Shown: positions 39,444 to 48,916, numbered from the stretch's first letter. The stretch: 64,000 nt of DNA from CBDAMZ01 sp965197375 (GCA_965197375.1 CBDAMZ010000010.1:372001-436000); one strand, 5' to 3'. Numbers and translations are program-made. Notes: generated by a model from the sequence alone, not told the origin.

Positions 39444-40103
39444 GTGGCGTCAGAGTTGCCGACACTCTATCAGATCGAAGTGCGGGTCCGAGCGGCGTTC
39501 GCGGCGCCGCTGCCGGGCGCCGAGGCTCATCTCGCCCTCGCGCCACACCCGAGACACGGCTGGAACCCCGGCCAGGTCCCCGCGGGCTCGAAGGCCGCAG
39601 CCGCGCTCGTCCTGCTCTACCCTCTTCGTGACGCGCCCCACATCCTACTCACCGTGCGGGCTGGGATGCTGGCGCAGCACGCGGGGCAAGTGTCGCTGCC
39701 TGGCGGAAAACTCGACGCGGACGAGACGGTCGAGGCGGCCGCGCTGCGGGAGGTAACCGAGGAGGTCGGCGTCGACCCGACGCAGGTCGGGGTGCTCGGC
39801 GCACTCTCGACCCTCTACATCCCGGTCAGCGACTTTGCGCTCCATCCGATCGTCGGTTTGAGTAATCGGCCCCCGAGGCTGCACCTGGGGGGCGGCGAAG
39901 TCTGGCGGATCCTGGAGGTGCCGATCGGCGACCTGCTCGCTCCGAACAGCTTGCGGCTCGGCACGCGGTGGCACCTCGATCGACAGTATCAGGTGCCGTA
40001 CTTCGAGCTGTGCGACAAGCGGGTGTGGGGTGCTGCGGCAATGGTGCTGGCCGAGTTGTTGGCGGTGCTCGGCGCGTTCCAGCGGAATCCACGGGAGAGC
40101 TAG
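39444..40103 (+). CDS. NUDIX hydrolase (CoA pyrophosphatase-like)
   Basis: A 219-residue NUDIX protein. The NUDIX box is complete: GGKLDADETVEAAALREVTEEVGV fits G-x5-E-x7-REUxEExGU, with the upstream GMLAQHAGQVSLPGG typical of CoA/ADP-ribose-type pyrophosphatases (NudL/CTH7 group). The start is the GTG at 39444, with AGGAAG seven bases upstream; the frame runs far upstream through the divergent MATE gene but that part is not a protein. It likely cleaves CoA or a related nucleotide diphosphate in the cytoplasm. parC starts 42 bases later. Confidence 0.9.
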   Translation: MASELPTLYQIEVRVRAAFAAPLPGAEAHLALAPHPRHGWNPGQVPAGSKAAAALVLLYPLRDAPHILLTVRAGMLAQHAGQVSLPGGKLDADETVEAAALREVTEEVGVDPTQVGVLGALSTLYIPVSDFALHPIVGLSNRPPRLHLGGGEVWRILEVPIGDLLAPNSLRLGTRWHLDRQYQVPYFELCDKRVWGAAAMVLAELLAVLGAFQRNPRES

Positions 40104-40145
40104 GCCTCAAACTGCCACGTCGGTGTCTGGAGGAGATTCAAGCTG

Positions 40146-42560
40146 GTGGCCAAACGCCCCCGTAAGCATCGGCGCACTCCCCTGTTGGATGCGGCCCGTG
40201 GCGAGAGCATCAACTTGCTCGCGCAACCCCAGGGCCACGACGAGGTCGTAACTCTCCACGAAGCGGCACAATCCCGGTATCTCAACTACGCACTTTCGGT
40301 CATCACGGCGCGCGCGCTCCCAGACGTTCGCGATGGGCTGAAACCGGTGCAGCGCCGCATCCTCTACACCATGTGGCAAGAGCGACTAACAGCCGCGGCG
40401 AAACACCGGAAATGCGCCAAGGTCGTCGGCGACGTCATGGGTAGCTACCATCCCCATGGTGACGCCGCTATCTACGACACGCTAGTGCGGATGGCACAGC
40501 CGTTCTCTCTCCGGTATCCCCTCATTGAAGGATCTGGGAATTTTGGATCGCTCGACGGCGACAGTGCCGCCGCCATGCGCTACACCGAGTGTCGACTGGC
40601 GCGAGTAAGCGCCGAGCTGCTCGCCGAGATTGATCGGCACACCGTTCACTTCCGCCCAAACTACGACGGCACCCGGCAGGAACCGGTCGTGTTGCCAGCC
40701 CGGCTCCCGAATCTGCTGATCAATGGCGCTACTGGCATCGCGGTCGGCATGGCAACCAACATCCCACCACACAACCTGGCCGAAGTGTCAATGGCTCTCC
40801 TGAAGATGCTTGACAACCCGGATCTCAGCAGCGCCCACCTGGCCAAGTACATTAAGGGCCCGGACTTTCCAACCGGTGGCCAGGTGCTGAACACGCCGGA
40901 CGAACTCAAACAGATCTATAAGACCGGTTCCGGCACGATCCGCACGCGGGCGACCTGGGAGAAGGGGCCGACATCCCGGTCATCCAAGACGATCTACGTC
41001 ACGAGTGTGCCGTACGCTGTCAATAAGGCCCAAGTCGTGGAGCGTATCGCGGAGATCGTGCTCGCGCGGAAGCTCCCGCCGCTCATCGACGTCACAGATG
41101 TGTCGACCGAGGACGTGCGGATTGCGCTTGAGCTGAAGAACGACGCGGACAACGGGATGGTGATGGCGTATCTGTTCAAGCACACCCCACTACAAACCAG
41201 CTTCGCGGTCAACCTAACCTGCCTCGTACCGACCGAGCAACCGGAGGTCGCGCGGCCCGAGCGGCTTGACCTACATCAAATCCTCTGGCACTTCCTGCAC
41301 TTCCGGCTCAAAGTAATCACTCGCCGACTCGAGTACGAACTGGCGGCGCTCAAGAAGCAGATCCACGTCCTGGAAGGCTTCGAAAAGGTTTTCGATGCGC
41401 TCGACGCGATCATCAAGCTCATTCGAGGCTCCGACGGAAAGGCCGGCGCAGCCGAGAAGATCATGCGGCGCTTTAAGCTCGATGCCGAGCAGACCGACGC
41501 GATCCTCGAACTGAAGATCTACCGGTTAGCTCGTCTCGAGATTCTGCTCATTCGCGAGGAGCTGGCCGCGAAGCAAAAGCGGGCCCGAGAGATCGGCAAG
41601 CTCCTCCGGAACGAAGACCGTCAGTGGAAACTGGTACGCGACGAGATCGTCGAGGTGCAACACACCTACGCCGGTCAGACAACCGACACCAGACGGACGA
41701 TTATCCAAACCGCCGAAGATGACGTGGAGTACAGCGCCGACGATTTCATCATCGACGAAGACAATATCGTGCTCGCGTCGCACGACGGTTGGATTAAGCG
41801 CCAGAAAGAAGTGCGCGATGTCTCGACGACGCGGTTGCGCGAGGGTGACACACTCTTGGCGGCAATTGCGGGGAGCACGCGGTCAACCGTGGTGTTTTTC
41901 ACGAACTTCGGTGTCGCCTATAGCTGCCGGTTGATCGATGTCCCCGCCTCGACCGGGCACGGCGAGCCGATCCAGCGCCTGTTCAAACTGAAGGATGGGG
42001 AGCGTGTGGTAGCGGTTCTCAGCCTCGACCCGCGCGTCACGCCAGACATCTCGGCCACCACCAGGCAGCTAGAGCCACGGACGCATGCCGTAGCGGTCAG
42101 CAGCGACGGCTACAGTCTGCGCTTCAGCCTCGAGGCGCTCGCTGAGCCGAGCACCCGCGCCGGTCGTCGGTTTGCCAGGCCGGGCCAAAGCGCGGAGATC
42201 GTCAGCGTGGCGGCCGTCACCGGCTCGGAGATCATCATCGCGGCCACGCGCCAGGCCCGTGCGATGTTGTGCCAGGTCGGGGAGATTAACTTCCTCTCCG
42301 GCCCCGGCAAGGGCGTCCTGCTCATCAAACTAAAAAAAGGGGAGGACTACGTCCTCGGCTTCGTCATCTCGCGCGGCGATCGTGAGTTACTGACGGTGGA
42401 GACCAGTCGTGGAGCCACCCAGACGATCAGCACGGCGAAATACGAGGTGGTCGGCCGCGGGGGCAAAGGCCGCGAGCTTCTCCAGCGCGGCCAGTTCACG
42501 CGCGTTGTCCCCCCCATCCGTCAACATCCCAGCGCTGAGCGCAGAAACCCCGTAGGGTAG
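40146..42560 (+). CDS. parC: DNA topoisomerase IV subunit A (GyrA/ParC family)
   Basis: An 804-residue type IIA topoisomerase A subunit that cleaves and rejoins DNA for chromosome decatenation. Motifs: LNYALSVITARALPDVRDGLKPVQRRIL, VVGDVMGSYHPHGDAAIYDTLVRMAQPF (quinolone-resistance region), catalytic tyrosine in MRYTECRLARV (Y146), and INGATGIAVGMATNIPPHNL. The C-terminal beta-pinwheel has GRR-like variation only. The start is GTG 40146 (MAKRPRKHRRTPL, basic). A small gene lies between it and parE, so the pair is close but not overlapping. Separation of ParC from GyrA is by pairing with a ParE-like gene and by the basic N-terminus; a gyrase assignment is possible. Confidence 0.9.
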   Translation: MAKRPRKHRRTPLLDAARGESINLLAQPQGHDEVVTLHEAAQSRYLNYALSVITARALPDVRDGLKPVQRRILYTMWQERLTAAAKHRKCAKVVGDVMGSYHPHGDAAIYDTLVRMAQPFSLRYPLIEGSGNFGSLDGDSAAAMRYTECRLARVSAELLAEIDRHTVHFRPNYDGTRQEPVVLPARLPNLLINGATGIAVGMATNIPPHNLAEVSMALLKMLDNPDLSSAHLAKYIKGPDFPTGGQVLNTPDELKQIYKTGSGTIRTRATWEKGPTSRSSKTIYVTSVPYAVNKAQVVERIAEIVLARKLPPLIDVTDVSTEDVRIALELKNDADNGMVMAYLFKHTPLQTSFAVNLTCLVPTEQPEVARPERLDLHQILWHFLHFRLKVITRRLEYELAALKKQIHVLEGFEKVFDALDAIIKLIRGSDGKAGAAEKIMRRFKLDAEQTDAILELKIYRLARLEILLIREELAAKQKRAREIGKLLRNEDRQWKLVRDEIVEVQHTYAGQTTDTRRTIIQTAEDDVEYSADDFIIDEDNIVLASHDGWIKRQKEVRDVSTTRLREGDTLLAAIAGSTRSTVVFFTNFGVAYSCRLIDVPASTGHGEPIQRLFKLKDGERVVAVLSLDPRVTPDISATTRQLEPRTHAVAVSSDGYSLRFSLEALAEPSTRAGRRFARPGQSAEIVSVAAVTGSEIIIAATRQARAMLCQVGEINFLSGPGKGVLLIKLKKGEDYVLGFVISRGDRELLTVETSRGATQTISTAKYEVVGRGGKGRELLQRGQFTRVVPPIRQHPSAERRNPVG

Positions 42561-42603
42561 GATCCGCAGGGGGCTTGGGCACGCCGTGTGCGTGGGGTTG
42601 CGC

Positions 42604-42879
42604 CTACTTCGTCTTAAACCCCGCTGCCTGAAGCGCGGTTCGGGCCTCCTCGAGAAGCCGCAGTGCCTCGTCCGGAACGCGCGCACCGGCCGTCAGTTTG
42701 CGGTGCAGCCCGTACATACGAAAGCGGATCGCCTCCACATGGAATGCGTCGACGGCACGTGCCAGCGCGTCGCACTCGGCGATCGAGTGGGCGAAACCCG
42801 CCGCGTCCGGCTGCGATTCGAGAAAGCGTCGTAACGCCTGCAGCCGATCTGCTGCCGCAACCCTCTGTTCAGACGACAA
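42604..42879 (-). CDS. Small helical protein of unknown function between parC and parE
   Basis: A 91-residue, predicted all-helical protein (AADRLQALRRFLESQ, AHSIAECDALARAVDAFHVEAIRFRMYG, DEALRLLEEARTALQAAG). It has no motif I recognise and no membrane segment. It starts at TTG 42879 with GGAG about nine bases upstream, and is encoded opposite to its topoisomerase neighbours, convergent with parC. The codon pattern and amphipathic periodicity look like a real protein, though it is not identified. Confidence 0.6.
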   Translation of the reverse strand: MSSEQRVAAADRLQALRRFLESQPDAAGFAHSIAECDALARAVDAFHVEAIRFRMYGLHRKLTAGARVPDEALRLLEEARTALQAAGFKTK

Positions 42880-43044
42880 CGTGCTCGCTCCGGTTCATGC
42901 CTTCCTATACGGCCCCGCATTACAGTCCGTGGCGAGAACACCCGTGCTACACTGGACTTGGTTTCATGAGCTGCTAGAGGGGGAGCCCGGTCCTGCTAGG
43001 CGGGCCGCACCCCGGCCCCAGTTATGGAACCGGGGCTCATATCC

Positions 43045-43098
43045 CTTTCAGCGTTCCCGCCCCTGATGGTCTGGGTCCCAGACGGGTCGCGCTGAAAG
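43045..43098 (+). promoter_or_regulatory. Structured 5' leader of parE
   Basis: Just upstream of the parE ATG, CTTTCAGCG (43045-43053) pairs with CGCTGAAAG (43090-43098). Inside it, GTCTGGG (43069-43075) pairs with CCCAGAC (43077-43083), and CCC at 43056-43058 can pair with GGG at 43084-43086. The nested elements form a compact hairpin ending nine bases before the start codon. A further pair, CCCCGG/CCGGGG, lies upstream (~43010-43036). This is a candidate leader RNA for translational control of the topoisomerase; no known riboswitch class is recognised. Confidence 0.5.
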
Positions 43099-43107
43099 AC
43101 CGAAGCA

Positions 43108-45021
43108 ATGGCCAGCTCTTACACCGCCAAAGACATCACCGTACTTGAAGGCCTCGAGCCGGTCCGTAAGCACCCCGGCATGTACATCGGTGGTGTCGGT
43201 ACCGCGGGCCTCCATCGCCTCATCTGGGAAATCCTCGACAACGCCGTCGACGAAGCGATGAACGGTTACGCTTCCAATATTGAAGTAACCCTGCACAGCG
43301 ACGGTTCGTCCCTCACGATCGCCGATGACGGACGCGGAGTCCCGGTCGACAAACACCCGAAGAGCCGGAAGAGCGCGCTCGAAGTGATCTACACCACGCT
43401 GCACGCGGGCGGGAAATTCGAGCACCACGCCTATCGCACGGCCGGCGGGCTCCACGGGGTCGGAGCTAGCGTAGTGACCGCGCTCTCGAAGGAACTCGTG
43501 GCAACCTCGAAGCGAGACGGATTCCACTGGCAACAGACGTTCAAACAGGGAAAACCAGTGGGCAAGCTCAAAAAAATCGGCCGCGCCCGCGGATCAGGGA
43601 CGACTGTCTTCTTCCGCCCCGACCCGAAGATCTTTCCCACAACCGAGTTCGACACCGAGCTGATCCGCGAGCGGCTGGAGATCACCAGCTATTTACATAA
43701 GGGTGTTCGGGTCGCCTTCACAGACAAGATCCACAAGCAACAAGGGACTTTTCAGCACACCGCGGGGCTCGTCGACTACCTCGACCACATTGTGTCCAAG
43801 CGTGGGGTTAAACCGGTACACGACGCCACGTTTACGCTGGCAAAGGACCACGACGAGACCGGGTCAAAGATCGAGCTCGTCCTCCGCTGGACGGAATCGA
43901 CCGACGAGCACCTGCGCAGCTACGTCAATGGTATCCCGACCAGCTCGGGCGGCACCCACGAGAACGGCGCGCGGGCTGGACTAGGCAAGGCTATTCGCAA
44001 CTTCATCGAGACCCACGGCTTAACGCCAAAAGGGGTCGCACTAGCGGCCGACGATATTCGCGAAGGCCTCACCGGCGTATTAAGTGTGTTTATCCGCGAA
44101 CCGCAATTCCATGGCCAGACGAAGGATCGGCTAAACAACCCAGAGATGACCTCGGCACTCGATTCGACGGTGCGCCCAGCGCTGGAGCACTGGCTCAACC
44201 ACAACATCAGCGCCGCCGAGGCGATCGTGGCCAGGATTATCCTGGCCGCCCGGGCGCGCGAGGCGAGCCGCGCGGCCGAGCAGCAGGTGTCCCGCAAGAG
44301 CGCGACGTCAAACCGGCTCAATCTCCCAGGCAAGCTGAGCGACTGCACTGGCGTCGGCGACAGCGAGTTGTTCATTGTCGAGGGAGATTCAGCCGGCGGC
44401 TCGGCCAAGCAGGGGCGAGACCGGCGCCGGCAGGCCATCCTACCCCTGCGGGGTAAGGTGCTCAACGTCGAGAACGCCACCCTGTTGAAGGTGCTGGAGA
44501 ACAAAGAGCTGTCCGATGTGATCACAGCGCTCGGGTGCGGCCTAGGCAAGAACTTTGACATCAGTGCGCTTCGCTATAACCGGATCATTATCCTGGCTGA
44601 CGCCGATTCAGACGGCAACCACATCGCGACGCTCCTGCTGACCTTCTTTTATCGCTTCCTTCCCCAGCTCATCATCCACGGGAAGGTGTTCTTCGCACAG
44701 CCCCCGCTCTACCGCGTAGATGTCGGCAAGGAGACGTTCTGGGCGCTCGACGACGAGCACCGCGACCGGATCCTTTCGCACGCCAAGACGAACGACCGCG
44801 GCACCGCAGAAATCACACGGTTCAAGGGCCTGGGTGAGATGATGCCGAAAATCTTGTGGGAGACGACACTTAACCCGGAGACACGACGCCTGCTGCGCGT
44901 GGAGATCAGCGACCAGATCCTGACCGACCGGGTAATCACCGACCTGATGGGTAAGGATGCCTCGGCGCGGTTCCGCTTCATCATGGATCGCGCTGAAGAT
45001 GCCATGGCGTTGGACGTCTAA
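43108..45021 (+). CDS. parE: DNA topoisomerase IV subunit B (GyrB/ParE family)
   Basis: A 637-residue GHKL ATPase that drives the ParC cleavage reaction. Motifs: GLEPVRKHPGMYIGG, EILDNAVDEAMNG (ATP/Mg2+), IADDGRGVPVD, GGKFEHHAYRTAGGLHGVGASVV, and the TOPRIM residues EGDSAGGSAKQG and ILADADSDGNHI. The length and the absence of the large GyrB insert fit ParE. The ATG at 43108 is preceded by the hairpin leader above. It forms the second half of the parC-parE pair; the intervening small gene is on the other strand, so it needs its own promoter. Confidence 0.93.
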   Translation: MASSYTAKDITVLEGLEPVRKHPGMYIGGVGTAGLHRLIWEILDNAVDEAMNGYASNIEVTLHSDGSSLTIADDGRGVPVDKHPKSRKSALEVIYTTLHAGGKFEHHAYRTAGGLHGVGASVVTALSKELVATSKRDGFHWQQTFKQGKPVGKLKKIGRARGSGTTVFFRPDPKIFPTTEFDTELIRERLEITSYLHKGVRVAFTDKIHKQQGTFQHTAGLVDYLDHIVSKRGVKPVHDATFTLAKDHDETGSKIELVLRWTESTDEHLRSYVNGIPTSSGGTHENGARAGLGKAIRNFIETHGLTPKGVALAADDIREGLTGVLSVFIREPQFHGQTKDRLNNPEMTSALDSTVRPALEHWLNHNISAAEAIVARIILAARAREASRAAEQQVSRKSATSNRLNLPGKLSDCTGVGDSELFIVEGDSAGGSAKQGRDRRRQAILPLRGKVLNVENATLLKVLENKELSDVITALGCGLGKNFDISALRYNRIIILADADSDGNHIATLLLTFFYRFLPQLIIHGKVFFAQPPLYRVDVGKETFWALDDEHRDRILSHAKTNDRGTAEITRFKGLGEMMPKILWETTLNPETRRLLRVEISDQILTDRVITDLMGKDASARFRFIMDRAEDAMALDV

Positions 45022-45226
45022 CCACCAACCAACATTGATAACATGGTAGCGTCTTGCTTCTTGTCGCGGCCAGCTCGACGGCCGCCCTCGCATATTTGAA
45101 CCCGCTTATAAAGTGTCAAGCACCGACCTCGGCAAGATACATCGGCGGTCGAATGTGGCCGTACTTGTTGAGATAGAACCCTGAAAACCATCCGGCTTCG
45201 GTGTGAGGCACGGCAGCCGAGAGATA

Positions 45227-46366
45227 ATGCTGTTCGATTTCCAACTGCGGACACGATTAGTCTTTGGTGCCGGCACCATCCGACGACTGGGGCCGGTGGC
45301 CCGCGAGCTTGAATTCAAACGCCCGCTTCTGGTTGGCTCCAGAGGACTCGTGACCGTTGGCCACGCGCAACGAGCCGAGCGCGAGCTCAAGCTGGCTGGC
45401 ATCACGGCGATCCCGTTCCATGACTTCGACATCAACCCGGACACAGCGACGATCGAACGTGCCCGGGATTTCGCCGCGCCGCTCAGGATCGACTCGATCA
45501 TCGGCTTGGGCGGCGGCAGCTCTATGGACTGCGCCAAAGGCATCAACTTTCTGCTAACCAACGGTGGCACAATAGCCGACTACCGTGGGTACGGGAAAAC
45601 CACGAAACCTATGCTGCCGATGATTGCCGTTCCAACCACCGCTGGTACCGGGTCGGAGGGCCAGAGCTACGCGGTCATCTCGGATTCGACGACTCACGAG
45701 AAAATGGCATGCGGGGATCCACAAGCGGCCTTCCGCATTGCCATTCTCGACCCGGAGCTGACACTGTCACAGCCGCCCTTTGTTACCGCCGCCGCCGGCT
45801 TCGATGCAATCGCGCACGCGGTCGAGGCTTCGGTCACGACCCGTCGCAATCCGGCTTCCGACTGCTTCTGGCGGGAAGCCTGGCGCTTGCTCAGCGCCAA
45901 CTGTCCCCGCGTGACGACCCATCCGGACCAGCTCGAGGCACGCGAGGCGATGCACTTGGGATCTTTCTACGCAGGCGTCGCCATCGAGCAATCGATGCTC
46001 GGCGCAGCACATGCGTGCGCCAACCCGTTGACAGCGCGTTACGGTACGATCCATGGCGTCGCGCTAGCGATCTTGTTGCCCCACATCGTGCGATGGAACT
46101 CGGGTAATGAGCCACAGCGGTATCTTCCCCTCCTCCTGGCACTGGACCACGTGCCCTCAAACGGCCAGGCGGGTGATCACCTCGCCGAGTGGCTCTCGGA
46201 CCTAGCGGCCGCGACTGGTCTACCGACGACGCTCCGCGAGGCCGGCGTAGAGAAGGCCGATCTGCCGCAGCTCGCCGAGGACGCGGCGCAACAGTGGACC
46301 AGTACCTTTAATCCGCGACCGTTCGGCGCCACCGGCGCGTTGGAGGTGTACACATGCGCGTATTAG
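45227..46366 (+). CDS. Iron-containing (group III) alcohol dehydrogenase
   Basis: A 379-residue NAD(P)-dependent Fe-ADH. Motifs: FDFQLRTRLVFGAGTIRRLG, IIGLGGGSSMDCAKGINF (nucleotide binding), AVPTTAGTGSEG, and the iron-ligand region FDAIAHAVEAS, MLGAAHACANPL and GTIHGVALAILLPH with the expected histidines. Homologues use alcohols, lactaldehyde, hydroxybutyrate or similar; the substrate is unknown here. The start is the ATG at 45227, in line with the family N-terminus (a GTG at 45203 is possible). Its 3' end overlaps the propeller gene by 13 bases, so the two are translated together. A 205-base gap follows parE. Confidence 0.92.
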   Translation: MLFDFQLRTRLVFGAGTIRRLGPVARELEFKRPLLVGSRGLVTVGHAQRAERELKLAGITAIPFHDFDINPDTATIERARDFAAPLRIDSIIGLGGGSSMDCAKGINFLLTNGGTIADYRGYGKTTKPMLPMIAVPTTAGTGSEGQSYAVISDSTTHEKMACGDPQAAFRIAILDPELTLSQPPFVTAAAGFDAIAHAVEASVTTRRNPASDCFWREAWRLLSANCPRVTTHPDQLEAREAMHLGSFYAGVAIEQSMLGAAHACANPLTARYGTIHGVALAILLPHIVRWNSGNEPQRYLPLLLALDHVPSNGQAGDHLAEWLSDLAAATGLPTTLREAGVEKADLPQLAEDAAQQWTSTFNPRPFGATGALEVYTCAY

Positions 46367-47517
46367 TGTCATTAGGTAAATGGAAGTGGAAAACGAGCTT
46401 GCTTGCCACCCTGCTGGTTTCGGCGGGCTGGACGAGCGTCGCGGCCGGCCAGACAAGCAGCGACCTAGCCTCAGCCGACGCGTGGACGCAGTTTCGCGGC
46501 ACGCCCTCGTTGACCGGCGCCTCGTCGACAACGCTCCCCAACACGCTCAAACTCCTGTGGACCTTCGAGGCGGGCGAATCGATCGACTCGTCGGCCGCCA
46601 TCGCGGACGGCACCGTCTACGTTGGCACGTACGCGGGCGAGCTGTTGGCCCTCGACCTAGCCACCGGCACGCTCAAGTGGAGATACCAGGCGAGCGAAAC
46701 CATGGGCATCGGCGAATCCTCACCTTCCGTGGGACATGGCCTTGTCTACATTGGAGATTTGGCCGGCGTGCTCCACGCCGTGGACGTCGATACCGGCCAG
46801 GCCGTATGGACGTTTGAGACAGAGGGCGAGATTAAGTCGTCGCCCGTTGTCACGGGGGACCACGTCCTGGTTGGATCATACGATGGGCGCCTTTACGGGC
46901 TGGCGGCCGCGACGGGCAAGCTTCGCTGGAAACTGGAAACGCACAACTACGTGCACGCGACGCCAGCCATCTCCGACGGCATTGCATACTTTGGCGGCTG
47001 TGATGAAATGTTCCGCGGCGTACGGATCTCCGACGGCGTGGAAGTCGTCAGCCTGTCGGCCGGCGCCTACACGGCGGCCTCACCCGCCATCAGCGGCGGT
47101 CGAGCCTACTTCGGGACCTTCAACAACGAAGTCCTTGGGATCGACCTCGCCTCGCAGGACGTTCTCTGGCGGTACGAACACCAGCAGCGGCACTTTCCGT
47201 TCTACTCATCAGCCCTGAACGTCGGCGGGAAGGTCATCATCGGCGGGCGCGATCGGATGGTGCACGCGCTCGACGAACAAACAGGTGAGGCCCTGTGGAC
47301 ATTTGTGACGCACGCACGGGTAGACGCATCGGCTGGCGCCGCCGATGGGCGTGTGTACGTTGGCTCCGGTGACGGACGATTCTACGTGTTGGATCTCGAG
47401 ACCGGCGAGAAGCTCTGGGAGTTCGACACCGGCGCGCCACTCTCGGCTTCGCCCGCAATCGCCGACGGTAAGGTGGTGATCGGTTCGCAGGACGGCGTGC
47501 TCTATTGCTTTGGGTAG
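46354..47517 (+). CDS. Secreted PQQ-type beta-propeller protein
   Basis: A 387-residue exported propeller: signal peptide (LLATLLVSAGWTSVAAGQ), then FRGTPSLTGASS and seven or eight quinoprotein-like blades (LLALDLATGTLKWRY, LHAVDVDTGQAVWTFE, LYGLAAATGKLRWKL, VHALDEQTGEALWTFV and FYVLDLETGEKLWEFD). It starts within the end of the iron alcohol dehydrogenase gene (13-base overlap), a pairing suggesting a link, although one partner is cytoplasmic and the other exported. Binding of PQQ is not shown. Confidence 0.88.
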   Translation: MRVLVSLGKWKWKTSLLATLLVSAGWTSVAAGQTSSDLASADAWTQFRGTPSLTGASSTTLPNTLKLLWTFEAGESIDSSAAIADGTVYVGTYAGELLALDLATGTLKWRYQASETMGIGESSPSVGHGLVYIGDLAGVLHAVDVDTGQAVWTFETEGEIKSSPVVTGDHVLVGSYDGRLYGLAAATGKLRWKLETHNYVHATPAISDGIAYFGGCDEMFRGVRISDGVEVVSLSAGAYTAASPAISGGRAYFGTFNNEVLGIDLASQDVLWRYEHQQRHFPFYSSALNVGGKVIIGGRDRMVHALDEQTGEALWTFVTHARVDASAGAADGRVYVGSGDGRFYVLDLETGEKLWEFDTGAPLSASPAIADGKVVIGSQDGVLYCFG

Positions 47518-47578
47518 AAACGCTAGTGTCATATAGCGGCCCTAGCACGCGTGTCCGCAACACGTTATAGTTGACGGG

Positions 47579-48916
47579 GTGAGTGAGAGCACGCGGGCCA
47601 AGACGTTTAGCACAAACGAAACGGAAGTCGGAAGCTACTTCGTCGCTAACTACCCCCCGTTCTCCGTCTGGACGACCGAGGCGGTCGAGCGTGTTGCACG
47701 CCCCGCGCTTCAGTCGAAGCCGGCCGACACCCCGCTCGGCCTTTATCTACACATCCCGTTCTGCCGCAAGCGCTGCCATTTTTGCTACTACCGGGTCTAC
47801 ACGGATAAGAACGCGGGCGAAGTCCAATCATATCTCGACGTCGTGGGACGCGAGTGGGAGCTGTACTCCGAGCAACTAGCCATCGCCGAACGACCGCTCG
47901 ACTTCGTCTACTTCGGCGGCGGCACCCCGTCGTTCCTTTCGGTGCGACAACTCGAAGGGCTCGTCAACCGCCTCTCTGGCGTCAAGTCCTGGTCTTCCGC
48001 AGAGGAAATCACCTTCGAGTGCGAGCCGGGCACCCTAACCGAGCCGAAGCTCTCGGCCATCCGCCGGCTGGGCGTAACGCGACTGAGTCTCGGTATCGAG
48101 AATTTTGACGATCGCATTCTGGAGATCAACGGGCGGGCGCACCGCTCGTCCGAGGTTTTCCGCGCTTATAATTTCGCTCGGTCCGTCGAGTTCCCGCAGA
48201 TTAACATTGACTTGATCGCCGGCATGCTCGGCGAGACTGACGAGAACTGGAAGGCGTGCATCGATCGGACGCTAGAGCTGGCACCAGACAGCGTGACGAT
48301 CTACCAAATGGAACTACCGTACAACACAACGATCAGCAGCGACATCCTAACCGGCACCGGGCATTTCACCGAAGCAGTGGCTTCCTGGTCGAGTAAACGG
48401 CGGTGGGTTGATGAGGCTTTCGCAACACTCGAGGACGCCGGCTATACCGTCGGCAGTGCCTACACCGCGGTTCGGGACCCATCCCGTACCAGGTTTGTTT
48501 ACCGCGACCGGCTTTGGCAGGGCGCTGATCTTGCGGGCCTCGGCGTCGCGTCGTTCGGTCACATCAACGGCGTCCACGTGCAGAACCTCGACGCCTCAGG
48601 TCCCTACACAGCCGCGGTCAAGAACGGCCGCCTGCCGCTCAACCGCGCGTACCAGCCAACCGATGAGGAACGTCTTATCCGGGAGTTTGTGCTGCAGTTA
48701 AAACTTGGCTCGATCCAACCGCCCTACTTCCAGGCGAAGTACAGTGTTGACGTACGCGCGCGGTTCCGCGAACCGCTCGAATCGCTGAGCGGCGACGGCT
48801 ATCTGATCGAGGCGAGCGACGAGGTGGTGAGACTCTCGCGCCAAGGACTCCTGCGGGTCGACCGCCTGCTCCCGAGGTTCTTCCTACCCGAGCACACAGG
48901 CATCCGTTACACTTAG
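47579..48916 (+). CDS. Radical SAM protein, HemW/coproporphyrinogen-oxidase-like
   Basis: A 445-residue radical SAM enzyme. The [4Fe-4S] cluster motif is C62-x3-C66-x2-C69 (FCRKRCHFCYYRVYTDKN), followed by the SAM-contact DFVYFGGGTPS and the HemW-like segments LGVTRLSLGIENFDD and NIDLIAGMLGETDENW. Canonical HemW has a CxYCDF variant of the cluster motif and a short N-terminus; here CHFCYY and a longer lead (VGSYFVANYPPFSVW) mark a separate subfamily, so porphyrin chemistry is not assured. It starts at GTG 47579, 61 bases after the propeller, and is the first of the five co-directional genes of the putative aromatic cluster, with a 216-base gap before the next. Confidence 0.88.
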   Translation: MSESTRAKTFSTNETEVGSYFVANYPPFSVWTTEAVERVARPALQSKPADTPLGLYLHIPFCRKRCHFCYYRVYTDKNAGEVQSYLDVVGREWELYSEQLAIAERPLDFVYFGGGTPSFLSVRQLEGLVNRLSGVKSWSSAEEITFECEPGTLTEPKLSAIRRLGVTRLSLGIENFDDRILEINGRAHRSSEVFRAYNFARSVEFPQINIDLIAGMLGETDENWKACIDRTLELAPDSVTIYQMELPYNTTISSDILTGTGHFTEAVASWSSKRRWVDEAFATLEDAGYTVGSAYTAVRDPSRTRFVYRDRLWQGADLAGLGVASFGHINGVHVQNLDASGPYTAAVKNGRLPLNRAYQPTDEERLIREFVLQLKLGSIQPPYFQAKYSVDVRARFREPLESLSGDGYLIEASDEVVRLSRQGLLRVDRLLPRFFLPEHTGIRYT

